NCBI GenBank assembly: GCA_019914945.1
Contig: CM034102.1
Span: 17,039,501-17,103,500 of the forward strand
DNA: 64,000 nt
Source: Typha latifolia
Lineage: Eukaryota; Streptophyta; Magnoliopsida; Poales; Typhaceae
Reading direction: 5' to 3'
The notes below the pieces were generated by a model. That model had not been told where the DNA came from. It saw only the letters and a program-made list of their open reading frames with translations, and did not search any database. The position numbers were made by a program, and so were the translations under genes. Of the stretch, positions 49,101-62,164 are shown one piece after another; the stretch's first letter is position 1; each line of letters begins with the position of its first letter.

Positions 49101-51379
49101 TTGACACATTTATACGAAAAGATCATCTGAGACATAATTGATTTGAAAAGATAATGTAGAAAGGCAACAGACCAATTGGAGTTGTACATATCAAATTATA
49201 TAATAACCAGGCATATATATATATATATGCAAATAAAATTAAGATAAATACAAAATTAAGGACAATTATGATAACAAGAATATCAATTCTTACCTACCAG
49301 TAATTCATCAACGCTTCAAACTTCTAGTCTATGATCTTGTACATTACATATGTTCATGAAGTTTGCCATTGTACCTCTTGTTGTAATTAACAATACATAC
49401 TTGAACAAATGTGGTTAATCTTGATTTGATATGCTTACACCAAAGATTGCATACTATCTATCAGAACCTCCTGATTAAGAGCATCCTAAATCACATCCTT
49501 GTTAACCATAATGTATTACTAGCACATCGTTTGAGCTTGAAAATTTCAGTCCTTGGTCTACCACCAATATCCAAAACCTAGGACATCTTATTTTATATAT
49601 GACTCTCATCCAAGCTTCAGCTATCTACACCTGTTTTTATGCACCAAAACATGTCGGGGCTATAAAGTATTGCTTTCTAATTTCTACTAAATCTATGCCT
49701 CCTATCTTATATTTACTTAAAAGGTGTTCCAGGTCATTTCACATTCAAGTGGTCAAATAAATTCTTTTACCCACTTAAAATTCCAAGGAAACAACATGGT
49801 TGTCCCTTCGGGGACATCTGATAAAATTGGAACAATACAGAAAAGATTAGCATGGCCAATGTGCAAGGATGACACGCACAAATCAAAAAATTGTCTAAAT
49901 TTTTAACTTGACTTAATGACTCGGCAGTACGATTGACTTGAAAAAACATCTCGACAACCCAACGACTTGGAGCAGGACTCAGCAACGTTTAATTTAAAAT
50001 AATTATTCGGTGATGCACATAGCTTAAAACCTAGAATAAGCAACTTATTATATTGGCTAAAACTTGATGAAACCTAAGTGTCTCTATATCTAAGGAGGAT
50101 TAACCATTTGTCCATCCCATGTCTAACTTTTAGACTCATGAATGATAAAAGAAAAAGGCATGGTTCTATTCAAACTCGCACCATTTCTTCTAAAACATGA
50201 ATATATTCAATATCAAGGTCATTTACCAAAACGCCGGATCTCCATGGCTAGTCTATATCATCTAGCTCTCGCAATACCTTTCATACCAAAACAGGCACAC
50301 TATAGCTCAAATTTTAGGAATTTATTTCCCATGCCTGTAAAGCAATGATTTCCTTTTTGCCCTATGGTCAAACTCAGAGGTAATAAAAGATCAAATCATA
50401 ACGACATCCATAGTAATTAATTATTTAAATAGAAAATGGAGTTACCTGTAAACTGATTCTGACTGAGATCAACATCCACCAACTGCATTGAACTCTCAAA
50501 GAGACCTTCAGGCAGCGATCCAAACAGCTGATTGCTTCGCACCCAGAAAACCTTCAAATTGTACAAACCATTGAGTGGTGGAAGCTCGTCATTGAGTCGA
50601 TTGTTACTCAAATCCAAGACCTCCAAACTCTTAAACACCGCCACAGAATCCGCAGAGAAGAATCTCCCGTGCAGCTGATTGTAGCTCAAATTCAAGTACC
50701 GGGCTGTATTCCCCAAGCTCGAGAGATTTGCCGAATCCACCGCAAGCTCCCCGTAGAATGCATTGCCACTAAGATCGACATGTTCGGTATTCCGGAGCTC
50801 CAATAGCACTTCCCCGATGTCTCCCCACAGGTTGTTAGATCTCAAATCAAGAACTCTCAGCTGCTGGAGATTATGGATCTCAGCTGGGAACCCTTGCGAG
50901 AAGTTGTTCCCGGAGAGGTTGAGATGGACGAGACCCCAGAGATCAGCGATCCGCCCTGGGATCGGACCGTAGAAGCGGTTACCAGACAGATCGAGGTGCT
51001 GCAGCGACGACATCGACCCGAGGACCGGCACGAGGCGGCCGGTGAAGGCGTTGCCTGAGAGGGTGAGGTTCCGGAGGGATCTGAGGCCGGTGAGGGTGGC
51101 CAACTTGAGGTCGCCAGCGAGGTTTAGGCCGTCAAGGGACAGCGCGACAACGGCGCCGGAGTTGTCGCAGGCGACTCCCCGCCATCCAAGTGGGCATCCG
51201 TCGCCAGCGGCGGAGGGATCCTGCGGGGTCCAGGTGGAGATGACGGCGCCAGTGGGGTCGGACTGGATGCCCTTCTTGAACTCGAGCAGAGCTTGGACGT
51301 CGTCGGAGAGGGAGGAAGTGCACCGCACGGCGACGACAGCGAAGAAGAGGAGAAGAAGGATATGAGAGAAGGGATCCAT
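46185..51379 (-). CDS. LRR receptor-like pseudokinase (At5g10020-type), 1,060 aa
   Basis: Exons 51379-50446, 48778-47111 and 46765-46185 encode 1,060 residues. Residues 1-20 are a signal peptide ([20 protein letters not shown]). An in-frame ATG 20 codons upstream is less likely the start. An LRRNT segment ([20 protein letters not shown]) precedes about 20 leucine-rich repeats of the LxxLxLSxNxLxGxIP type. A single transmembrane helix follows ([20 protein letters not shown]). Then comes a juxtamembrane region and a kinase fold with Lys807 ([10 protein letters not shown]). The catalytic loop reads HGNLKPSN (Asn906 replaces the catalytic Asp of HRD) and the activation segment starts DYG, so it is predicted to be catalytically dead. 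The [19 protein letters not shown] block is typical of this LRR-RLK clade, whose Arabidopsis member I recall as SIRK1. Intron 1 is 1.7 kb and holds a U6-like sequence. Confidence 0.93.
49209..49228. repeat. Short (AT)n tract
   Basis: About nine AT repeats within intron 1 of the LRR pseudokinase gene. Confidence 0.85.
49802..49904 (+). pseudogene. U6 snRNA-like sequence, probably a pseudogene
   Basis: It begins GTCCCTTCGGGGACATCTG, the 5' stem-loop of U6, and continues with ATAAAATTGGAAC, an ATACAG-type box and AAGATTAGCATGGCC. It then has CAAGGATGACACGCACAAAT and ends in a T run. The total is 103 nt, the normal U6 length. Differences from the plant consensus as I remember it include AATACAGAAAAG for GATACAGAGAAG, a changed CCCCTGCGC segment (CCAATGTGC) and several substitutions in the 3' part. 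No RTCCCACATCG upstream element or TATA box was seen at the usual distances, so it is probably a retroposed, non-transcribed copy. It is antisense inside intron 1 of the LRR pseudokinase gene. Confidence 0.88.
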
Positions 51380-54300
51380 TACCTTCTCTCCTCGCTCTAT
51401 CTCTACGGCTTCGCTTGCTTCGCAGTAACTGGGGATCAAGAAAATGAGGAGGAGGAGGGAACCCTAGCCATGGAGGAGGAAACCCTAGAAATGTAGGGGG
51501 GGATGAGGAGAGAGAGAAAGAAGGAACGGGTAACAATGGCTTCCTTATAGAATGGAGAGAGAGAGAACTTGGAAAGTTAAAATTTAGAAAGAACAAACAA
51601 CTAACTATACAGAGTGTAAAGGACAAGAAGAGAAGGTCTTAATTGTAAAAAAAAATTAAATTAAATTACAATATAAAAAAATTAAAAAAAAAAAGGCTAA
51701 CCCCACATCCCAGCATGATGGATAGATGCACAATAGGCTCCTTTTCCAGCCTTTTCTTTCATTTACTCTCCGCTTCTAATTTTTGAACTCATTAAGGTTC
51801 TCTTTGACAAATTATCTACTGCTAATAAGCTATCTTTTGAACTATTGCTATAATATTATTTCTTTCTTTCTTTCTTATAACATTCTTAGGGCTGATGAAT
51901 GAAAAAGAAAAAAATTATTTTCAAAATGAGTCCTCCAATTATCTTTCGGTTTAAATTATAAATTAATTATTTTGTAAGGGAGTAAAAGTAAAGATTTATT
52001 TATTATTCTATGTACTTGATCGGATGATCTCTAACTTCAAGCATTCTTGAAGGCGACAATGGTCGGGCTTGTGATCTAGTGATAGTGATTTACATCTTCG
52101 TTTCTTTTCTTATAAGGAAAGAGAGTGATTTAGAATAGTTTGAAAAGGATTTGACGTTTGATTTCAGTGGAAGAGGATTAGTGGTAGATCCTCTGCATTC
52201 CTGGGTGGAGGGATTTTCCTACAACCAGAGTACTTGGCAACTCTTGATAGAGGTGCGGTAGCAAATTTGATCAAGTGATGATGAAAAAATTAACTCTTTT
52301 ATTTAGTCTATAATTAATATATATAATTTTAAATTATATTAAAAAGAAGAAACTAGAAATTTGATGTGTGGATATTAAAAGTAGGAGAAAATATCTCAAA
52401 AGGATAATAGAACAAGAGTAGGCTATTTGGGTCAATTTCCTCTCAACTTGTGTGTGGTTAAGGGGTCCTTGCACTGAAGGCATTCTGTCCTTGAGAAGAA
52501 AAGCTTCCACAGTGGACACTATTGGCAGAGAGGATAAGTTTTAATGAATTGAATAAATTAAAGTCCTCTCCATGACTGTGTATATATCTACAACAAAAAG
52601 GTATACATCTTACAAGGAAAAATAAATCCATTCAGTTCTAAAAGCCTAATAACTACTATTACCAAAATTCCAAAGTTTTCTTCTTCTTCTTTTTAATGCA
52701 AATAGCTCCTACCTACATCTCTATAGAATTAAGAGAGTATAGATATCCATCTACTTTACAGAAGTTATCCAGAGGTTTACAGCAAAGACAAGCAGTTGTG
52801 AGGAATAAATCAAAAGTTATTCCACCTCTATCTCCAATTTCCTTTTGACTGTCTAAACCCCTGAAGAATAAAAATGAAAATAAAAAGAAGGTATGCTATG
52901 TGGGTTATAAAGTTATCCTTGGCTTTCTTGTTTCTCCATGTGCATGCCCAGATGGCATCTGAAGCCAGTACTGCAGCAGCTGCAGTTATGAGACTAATTT
53001 ATACACAAACCCCCACTTGTGGCTGTGAGGGCATGTGAGGGAAGTAAGTGGCCAAAACATATCAAAAAAAAAATTTGGGTTGACCAACCAATTGTTAAGA
53101 GATTTGAAGTTTTATATGCTTCTCTTGTAATTAACAATCCTCATGTATAGTTGTTGTTGATTTACCATCTTTTTTTCAGAATTATGTTAGAGAAATGAGA
53201 ATTTGAGTACTTAAAAGCTGTACTTAAAAAAAAAATTAAGATAGTATTGGTTACCATTTATTATGTTTTATGTATACCATCACTAGCCTACCATAAAGAT
53301 GAAATAAAATATATTAAAAAAAAAACTGGGGACCAGTAACAAGGACAGACTCTTCATCATCTTACCCTAGATTAATACTTGATCTAATTGGTAGGTGGTG
53401 TAGGACATGCATGTGTGGGCCAATTGATGTCCCCCTGTGTTTGTAATAATAATGGTTGTGAAAAGCTAATCCACTCGGTATAATTAGTATAAAAGATCTA
53501 GAGACAGCAATGTGGAATTGAGTGCCCATCAATCAAATTCAGTATAGCATTCTCTTCCTAAGTGATCTCAAAGTAGGAGGGAATGGTAGGGAAGTAGGTT
53601 GAAAAAGATCAAATATTCATATAGTATGAGCTCTTTATTTATTGTATTTAACTTGTATTTATCTTTTAGAGTTTGTGTAAAATTTTAGATAATTATAATT
53701 TTAGTATAATCAAAGTTAGATTTTCTTAACTTTTTCTTTTATAGATCACGAGCATGTAGCCAGATCATAGCCTAGATAAAAGAGATTACTCCTCCTTGTA
53801 TAAGGTTAGACGACTAAATTAACAAATCCAAGAAATAAACTATAATAAAATGCAAATTATCACTGTATATTGCTCCATTGAAAATCCACAAATTATTAAT
53901 CTTGATGTCTAAGAGGAATTGAATTAATTACCTCCATTACGGGCTAACTAGACCAACTACTGAGCTTTAGTAATCAGCCTTTCTCTTCCTTAAATTCACC
54001 CTACAAGAAAATTATAAGGAAAACAGAATCATCATTTGATAGATTATTATGCTAATCACTAATCATGGACACCACCACAATCCATGCATGAAAATTTCCC
54101 CCTCCCTCTCTCTATAGTGTCTTTCGTCTCGTATATTCGTCCTCTACGTCTGTGTCATAGTTATTAGAATCGAATAAGTCAGGATGATTGAAACAGTGAT
54201 AATTGATCACAAAGCTTACCGAACAAAATAATTATATATTTTTTAAATTAAAAGTGTAATTAAGATATAATTTTATACAAGCCATATGGTTTGATGTACT

Positions 54301-55287
54301 TAAGCCTAAATATTAGTTTTTTTTTAATTAAAAAAAAGCTAACTAATGAAGAAATGCAATTGTATTGGGTTTTATAGATACTTTTTATTTATTTTTTCAA
54401 ATAATTTTAAATAACCAGTAGTTTGATCAGGTGAGCAATTGACTGAAGTAATAAACCAGAGATGCGATCTGTAACAGCGTCAACGTCTGATAACTATGCT
54501 TCATCGGCTCATGTTTACTCCTCTTGTAACATCTTTAAAAAGAAAAAAAATCTTTAAAAGGATCGATCGATTGAGATGGGTGATGAGATCCACGTTGTTA
54601 CCTGAATCATAGCCTGAGAGAGGAGAGATAAGAGACACTTGTCGCTAGTACTGGGAACACCAAGCAATGGCGTGGACTGCGTACGGAATCATACCCCACC
54701 CACCAAACCTTTTATTAAGGCCTTGGGTGCGTATATGGAAAGTGATTCCAAATCTTTGGCATATTCGTTAATCTTGGTCACATAATAAAAGGTCTCTGCA
54801 TTAACAAGTATAAGTATTGAGAACTTTGAAAATTTTAAGACAACTATGAATAAAAGAGACCAAGAATTCAGAGCTCATTTGACTACCTATCTGCAACGAG
54901 AAGCAAAAAAAATATGGGAACACAAGCAGTGCTTTCAAATCAAATGGAGGAATTTTTACCATTATGAGTTATGAACAAGCAAGACCAAAGAAGGGTTCTC
55001 TCTTTAATTGACAAAGTTGTTCTTCATACAAGTGGTCTACATAGAGTAGCTCCTTTTGAAGCCTGCAAATTTGCCTCCAGGAGAAGGGATCTTAACATGG
55101 TATCGTCTAAGAGAAGGAAAAGCAAATGCAGATCAAGAATTACCGTAGAAGATACATTGACAATGACCCCACGATCATATGCACAAGTATGAATTCACCT
55201 GAACTGGAAATCGGCTCTCAGAAGCCACGAGAGTGCACGAATAGACGAGTATCGACAGTTGCACTTCCCTCAGCTTCATCCCTTGCA
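51380..55287. other. Spacer upstream of the LRR pseudokinase and downstream of SERK
   Basis: Near 51460-51488 two AACCCTAG/AAACCCTAG motifs lie in the leader of the LRR gene. From about 51640 to 54960 the sequence is AT-rich with many homopolymer runs, and no coding exon, RNA gene or complete transposon could be recognised. The stretch from about 54960 to 55287 is presumed 3' UTR of the SERK gene. Confidence 0.5.
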
Positions 55288-58200
55288 TTACCTGGGACCA
55301 GATAATTCAACTGCATGGAGGTTGTCTGTGGAGTCGAGTATCCACTCAGAGTTGCGGTTGCGCGGGGTCATTTCCACCTCTAGTCGTACAACTTCAACTT
55401 TCTGCCACTCTTCCCATTTCTCTGCGAGACCGTCTCCTTCGAGCATTCTCACCACCTCTGACATCTTGGGCCGTTCCATTGGTGATCCCTGCGTGCACAG
55501 CAGCGCCACTTGGATGAGTGACTCAACTTCAGTCTCCACATAGTTGTTCTGTAGATCAGGGTCGACCAACATGTGAAGCTTCTTCTCTTTGAGAAGTCCT
55601 TTAACCTGGAAAGGCATTTACAGATAACCAAAGTTAATAAACAAATCTATGTAATATCATGAGATTAACACATGGAATGCATTTGGTATCATCTTCCCAC
55701 TGCATCTGTACAAGCAAAGGCAAAATGCTTACCCAGTCAAGCAACATGACATCATCATCGTTTGCAAGCCTGGCAAGATCAAATGCCCTTTGCCCTGTAA
55801 TGAGTTCCAAAAGCATGATTCCATAACCAAAAACATCAGTCTTCTCTGAAGACTTTCCGGTGGCTAGGTACTCGGGAGCTATATGCCCAATTGTTCCACG
55901 AACAGCCGTCGTGACATGGGTATCCTTGTAGTCCATAAGTTTGGCCAAACCAAAGTCCCCAACGACTGCTTCAAACTCTTCATCTAATAAAATATTTGCT
56001 GCTTTGACATCACGGTGAATGATCTTTGGGTCACAATGATCATGCAAGTATGACAGGCCCCTAGCAGAACCCAGCGCAATCAGTCGTCTGGTTGGCCAAT
56101 CAAGCGGCGGCTCAGATGGCGGTCGCTCTGCAAACAAGTATAAAAACCTTCGTTAAGTGAACATGTAGACATGATTTTGAGTAACAAATTCTTGAATATG
56201 GACTATAATCTCCTTATAGAATTCTCAAAATCATGCCAACAGAGATTTCCTGAATTTCAGTGAACAATATCTGATTCTATCCACCACAAGGAAATACTTT
56301 CTATTTTAAGTAAAGGCCAAAATATGGAGTTCCTTAAAGATCTGAATCTTGATACAGAAAAATTTAGAACTTGCAGCACTCAAAACTTATCTAAGTGAGA
56401 CAAATGATGCCCAAGATATCCCTGATTTTGAAAGTTCCTAAGTTCCTCCTTCCTCCTAAGTCCTAAAGCATACTACAAGAATAATTAATATTTACCTGAG
56501 CATTGAATAAACGAACGACACTATGAAAATTTTTTTATGCACAATGCCTGTTATACTAAACTACCTCCCTGACACTGCTATGTTACCGATAGAATAATCC
56601 AACCCTGACATCAATATCATCCTTTCAGACTGAACCTAATACTCCCAGTAGACTGGAAGCGGCATAAAAGCAAGGGAAGCACCTCTCAAGCATGAAGCAA
56701 CACTCCCATTAGCCATGTAGGGATATACAAGCAACCGTTCAGTTGGTGTCATGCAGAATCCACGAAGACGGAGCAGATTCCGATGCACAGCCATGCTAAT
56801 CATCTCAACTTCTGTTTGAAATTGTAGCTCACCACCTGGAGTTCTCTCTTCCTTCAGCCTCTTTACTGCCACCAAAGAACCATCTGCAAGTCTGCCCTTA
56901 TACACCTTTCCAAAACCGCCTCTCCCTAAAATGTTCTTATTGCTGAAATTATCAGTTGCAACTTGTAGTTCTCGCAATGAAAATCTCTTGAGCTGACCCA
57001 AATGAACTTCAGGATCTTCTTCAGCTGCATATGGCACCCTAAAAGATTATATCTTACATTCATGCAAAGCCTACTATTTGATTTGCACAGCAAATACTAA
57101 CCAGCTACATCAAAGAAATTCTCTTGTGGCTTACGGCGGCGCCACCATGCAAATCCGATAGCAGGTACAGCAAACAACAAAGCAGCACCTGCAGCAACTC
57201 CTCCAGCAATTGCCCCAGTGCTAGATGCAGTACTACCTATGGTTATCACACAGAAAGCATCAGGTTCATCTAGAATGATAATTATCACATAGCCAGTTTT
57301 ATGTTGACATGCATTTATAAAGCATATGGAAGAAATGTCAATCATATTGTGCATTATAAGTAATATCATGTGACAAACTGACAATTCACCAAACTAGAAG
57401 CACACGTCGATAATGTAGAAGATTTGTTCTCTATGGGAGAAGGGAGAAGGAGACGAAGTATCTAAGGCATTCAACTGTAGCAAAAGTAATACAAACACAG
57501 CCTTATTTGATATGTGACATTGGTACAAGATTAGTAGCAAATGGTGGAGAACAATTGTTCATGCAGTGAACATACCACCTATTGGCAACAGGTCATACTT
57601 CGTAAACTTAAAATGACATGGATGTAGAAAAAAAGAAAGAACAATAGTCTATGGATCAGAAAGATGATGGAATCTTACGAACAAGTAGATAAAAATAGAT
57701 CCAGGACACGATCTTATGAACAAGTAGATAAAAAAAATAGTGCAAGGTAATTATACGAACAAACCAAAGAAAGTAATTTACATGACCTGTTGGCTGACAA
57801 GAACAATAGAAAAGCTGTAAAAGAGAATACATAATAGGGAACCAATACCTTGAGATGATGGTGGTACTGGAGGAAGAAATGGAGGTGGTGGAGATAATGC
57901 AGGGCCACCTGGACAAGCTCTTGTTGTTCCAGGACCACATAAGTTAGGGTTGTTTGCAAAACTGCAATTCCACATTGGCAGTCAGTACTAGTAATTAGTC
58001 AATCCAAAAATTATAAGTGTTCATTTCAGAGACAGACCTGATGGGGGTGAATAGAGAGAAGGATCCAGTCGAAGGAACTGGTCCTGAGAGATTGTTGTTT
58101 GACAAATCTCTAGACATTTATTAACAAACACAATCACAATCACATAATGCAAGAAAAAAACCCAGAATATACAATATGAAATATACATAATAGGAAAATC

Positions 58201-60653
58201 AACTTACAGAACTTGAAGTGTGTTGATGTTGGTTAAAGATTGAGGAATTGAACCATTTAGAGTATTGTTGTTAAGCCGGCTATCCTTCCATAGAAGCATC
58301 AGGAAAGAAGGATCATCATGAGTTTGTCATCAAAAGAAATTTATGGATAAGAGATCCCAAGTAACAATAAAGAGAATCCATGTAGTTGGATTCTTATATA
58401 CTATGTCGAGTATGTACACTCTATTTAGTTGTTGACCTCATAATTTATCTTTCCATATATTCTCTTTTGAATAAATAGATAGATCAAGATTCAATAGATT
58501 ATGGAGCAAAACCATTTTCAATTTCTAGTGTTACTAAGGTGTTATAAGCAGGGAAAAAAAATCATATGAATGAAATTTCAAATTGTACATACAGGAAACG
58601 CAGTTTCATCAATTTGCCCAGTGTGTCAGGTATTGCACCGCTGAAGTTGTTTAGATAGAGATCCAAGCTGACCAAGTTTGTCAGATTTCCAAGGTCACTA
58701 GGAATAGTCCCACTAATGTTGTTACTGTATAGTTCCCTGTAATGGCATGTAATTTAAGAAATCATGAGTACATTGAAAAGTTTACTGTAAACATTAGAAC
58801 TGCACTTCTGGAAGAAACTAGAATACTATATACTACTTACAAAATGTATATCTTCGGCAGGTGCAGCTATTTTTTTTTTTAAAAAAAAAAGAGCTATGCA
58901 ATTGGCTTAATTAACTTCATCATCCAACAAACCTAGATGGCAGTAGTGCATGCAAGAGACAGGAAGTCATGTTTGAAGGAAGAGCATTTTAAGTTTACAT
59001 CTAATATTATAAAAGAAATTGTACCTGGTCTTGGTTCTTTTTCCATTTTCTTCACTAAGTTTTAACTAGTTTATTTAGAATATGAGGCCCAAATGGATAT
59101 GAATCATCTTTGACAATCTAAGTAATTTCTTTTTTCTTATATGAGTCTTTTCAACAATTTGGATCAATAATCTATACCTCAAAAAAGCTTTCACAAAATA
59201 GAATCCAGTAAAATGCAAACTTACAGATATTGAAGAAATTTCAGCTGACCAAGCTGGGGGACCAATGTACCAGATAACTGAGCATTTCCAAGATCGCTGA
59301 AAGAAGATGAGCAATAACTTAAGTGATACGAAGAAAACTAAACAAGTAAGATATATCAAATCTATAAGCAATAAATAAATACACTTACACTCTAATGACA
59401 CTATTGTCACTATTGCAGGTTACATGGAACCATGTGCAAGGATTGACTAATGTCGGGTCCCAACTCTGCAGCACGTTACTAGGATCATTTAAATTGCTTT
59501 TTAAATAGTGTAATGCATCACCTGCCAGTACCAGAGTTAGATTGTGAGGTTCCACAGAAATGCAGAAAATTTCAAGATTGTATTAAACAGATAAAGTGCC
59601 AAGCAAGAGATCTGCAATCTTGTTTAGGAAAAAAACATAATTCATGGTGCGACTCCAATAACAATTTTAAAGATAAATTTCACAAAGATTCATCAAACCA
59701 GCATATTTGCTTGACAAAAAGCCTTTGATACTCTAACCCCAACTGAATGTTCAAGTAAATAGTAAATTCGAATAACTCTTACAAAATCAAAGAAAGTGTG
59801 ATATTAACAAGGAATCACATGACAAAATATAGCTAATTTGCTAAACATTCTTCTTCTGATCAAGGGGAAGTTGATATAGTAATGAAACTCGATTATGCCA
59901 TCTTGGATGTAAAGTTTCTTCATAAAAAAGCAGTAAGCTCAACCTAAAGCTTAAGGAATACAATAATGTGTTTGCAAATATAGGCTGCAAGGATTCTTTC
60001 CTAGAGGGATAGGACAACTTCTGGAGCATGACACACTTGTTAGAGGCTCATTTAATCTCGAAGACCTGAACTGAGTTGAAGAACTCGGCAATATCTTCTA
60101 GGCTACGTAGGGTCAATTCCAGTGGCTGTTTCATAACCAAAAAGAAGCTACAGTTTCTTTATCGACAGTGATTCAGTCATAAGAAAACAGTGCCTTTGTG
60201 CGGAAAAGTGAACATATTTAATCTTTTAACGGTATCCATGCGCCATGATTTTAACTTAATACCACCATCTATCATCTCACCAAACTATGAACCCATTAAT
60301 GAAGCTATAGTGAGGGGCGAAAAGCAATAAATATTAGAGCATTCTTCAGCAATAGTATTAAATGCACCAAAATAAATCAAATTGCTCGTCTTTCGTCACC
60401 TCAAATCAGGAAGCAAAAGTAAAGAAAAAAAAAATTCCCATCAATAGCACAAACCCAATCAATCCAGATCTCTCTCTCTCTCTCTCTCAGCGCAATCGAT
60501 TAAGAACAACCGCGAGCTCAACATAGTATCTTACCCAATAAAATTAGAAAAAAAGTTACCTTCCATGTTCGCAAGAGCCCTAGCGATGGGGTGGAACACC
60601 AGTATCAACCAGAGAAACCACGGAGCCATGACATCCCGCACTACGACCGCCAT
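55288..60653 (-). CDS. SERK1: Somatic embryogenesis receptor kinase (SERK1/2-type co-receptor), 629 aa
   Basis: Eleven exons, the canonical SERK number: 60653-60560, 59521-59389, 59296-59225, 58736-58593, 58279-58208, 58109-58038, 57961-57849, 57236-57102, 57024-56683, 56127-55733 and 55605-55288. They encode 629 residues. Domains in order are a signal peptide, LRRNT ([28 protein letters not shown]), five LRRs, the SERK-specific Ser-Pro-Pro region ([17 protein letters not shown]), a transmembrane helix ([20 protein letters not shown]) and an active RD kinase. Lys333 (VAVKRL), Asp432 (HRDVKAAN) and Asp450 (DFG) are all present. The C-terminus is [14 protein letters not shown], the conserved SERK1/2 tail. 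SERKs are shape-complementary co-receptors for BRI1, FLS2, HAESA and others at the plasma membrane. The acceptor for the kinase exon is taken as TATGCAG because it restores the family [13 protein letters not shown] junction in phase. Confidence 0.96.
60469..60488. repeat. (CT)n microsatellite in SERK intron 1
   Basis: About ten CT dinucleotides, GA on the gene strand, roughly 70 bases downstream of the first exon's donor site. Confidence 0.9.
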
Positions 60654-61123
60654 TTCTCGAGCTAAAACTCAGCTTCCCAGAAGCTCAAGAAAACCCCCAA
60701 AATCCACCACCGTTCTCCCCGAAAGGACCGCCGCCCAGATCGGAATCCGACCGGGAATACCGCGGCGGAGATCGGATAGAGAGACGGAAGCCGATTTGGA
60801 TAAGATTCGACCGAGCTAAGCGATTCCCTTCTCCTTTATTCTTCCAAGAGACGAGACGACCTCTTCTACCTCTTTCTCGCACAGAAAGGAGGAAAAAGAA
60901 AAAATTGAGAGAAAAGTCTAGTTAAAATTTTGGGGATCTTTTCATAGCTGCAGTGGGGGGTGAAGTGGTTTCGACGTCTCATGGAGCAGCTGCCCGCTGC
61001 CCGATGCCCGAAATTAGTCAAAGCGCCTCTTGACCCAAATGGGAGCTACTGGTCAAAGACATAGAGGACCCACCTATTGCCACGTCGGACTCAATTTAGA
61101 TTTAAAAAATAGCGTAAAATTTT

Positions 61124-61560
61124 AAATTACCCTCAGTATCATACTTAAAATAAAATTACTTTAAAAAAATAAAAAAGCTTTTATTTCCCATTACTTTGCT
61201 CCAGTAATTTACTGATGTCTTAATAGAAAAGGTACGAATCTTCTACCCTTAATTTTAAAATAATTTAAAAATTTTATTCTATAATTATATCTTTTAAGAG
61301 AGGCATACATATTACTATGGTACCATTGTAACTAAGATTTAAAGTTTGCACTCTTAGGTATAAAGATAGAATAAATATATTTTATATTTAAAATTTAGAA
61401 GATCAAATAAAGGATGATTTTTTTAAAAAAAAATTACCCACAGTTTCATATGAAAAATAGAATTACTTCTTTTTAACTTTTATTTCATCCTAGTAATTTA
61501 TACTGATGTCTTAATAAAAATAATATAAATCTTCTACCCATTATTCTACTGAGTATATTT
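61124..61560. repeat. Diverged direct repeat pair, about 307 bp apart, upstream of SERK
   Basis: The copy at 61124 (AAATTACCCTCAGTATCATA to TCTTCTACCC near 61249) recurs from 61431 (AAATTACCCACAGTTTCATA to TCTTCTACCC near 61541). Shared blocks include TTTTATTTC, CAGTAATTTA or TAGTAATTTA, and TACTGATGTCTTAATA. Divergence is moderate, indicating an old duplication or two copies of one element. Confidence 0.7.
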
Positions 61561-62164
61561 TTTAATGGAGGACTATTGTGATAGTTAAATAATAACTTAG
61601 ATTTACAGATTAAGTAGATAAAATAGATTAAAAATATCTATTAAATTAGATGAAAAAATTTAAGAGTTTTGGATTAGCCTAGATCACACGAAGTATTTCG
61701 TAGAGTAATTTAATTTTACTAAAACCAAACAACTACTTATTAGAGCATGAGAGAGCTTATAAGTCATTAAGTTAAATTATTTATTAAACATGTTGGTCAA
61801 CGATCGACATATATTCTATAGCTATTATATCATTTATTAATGCGTTAGCCGAAGATTGACATGTTGGTGTGACTTGGGTTCAAGATCCTAATAAATAGAT
61901 CCAATTTATCTATGCAAATCCTTAATAGATTAGATATCTTTGATCGAAACTTTGACAATTTTTGTTGTTTTTTTACCACAGTATTTTTTTCCGGTAGAGA
62001 TTTTTACAGTGGTACTAGAGAACAAGCACAAGGGGACGCTAAGGAAAGAGATAAAGAGGGTGAGGGTGGCTCGTGATGATGACGCGAGGTTCGGCGTTAG
62101 CTTTTGAGACCGAAGAGGGGGGAGCCTCGTGGAGCAGGCACGAGGGGAGAGGATTGGTGGGTGT

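Noticed and set aside
51665..54960. Transposon body in the large spacer
   Set aside because: No reverse transcriptase, integrase or transposase motif and no long terminal repeats were found by eye.
57025..57041. Upstream TTTTAG acceptor for the SERK kinase exon
   Set aside because: It breaks the reading frame after the transmembrane exon. TATGCAG at 57025 restores the conserved junction in phase.
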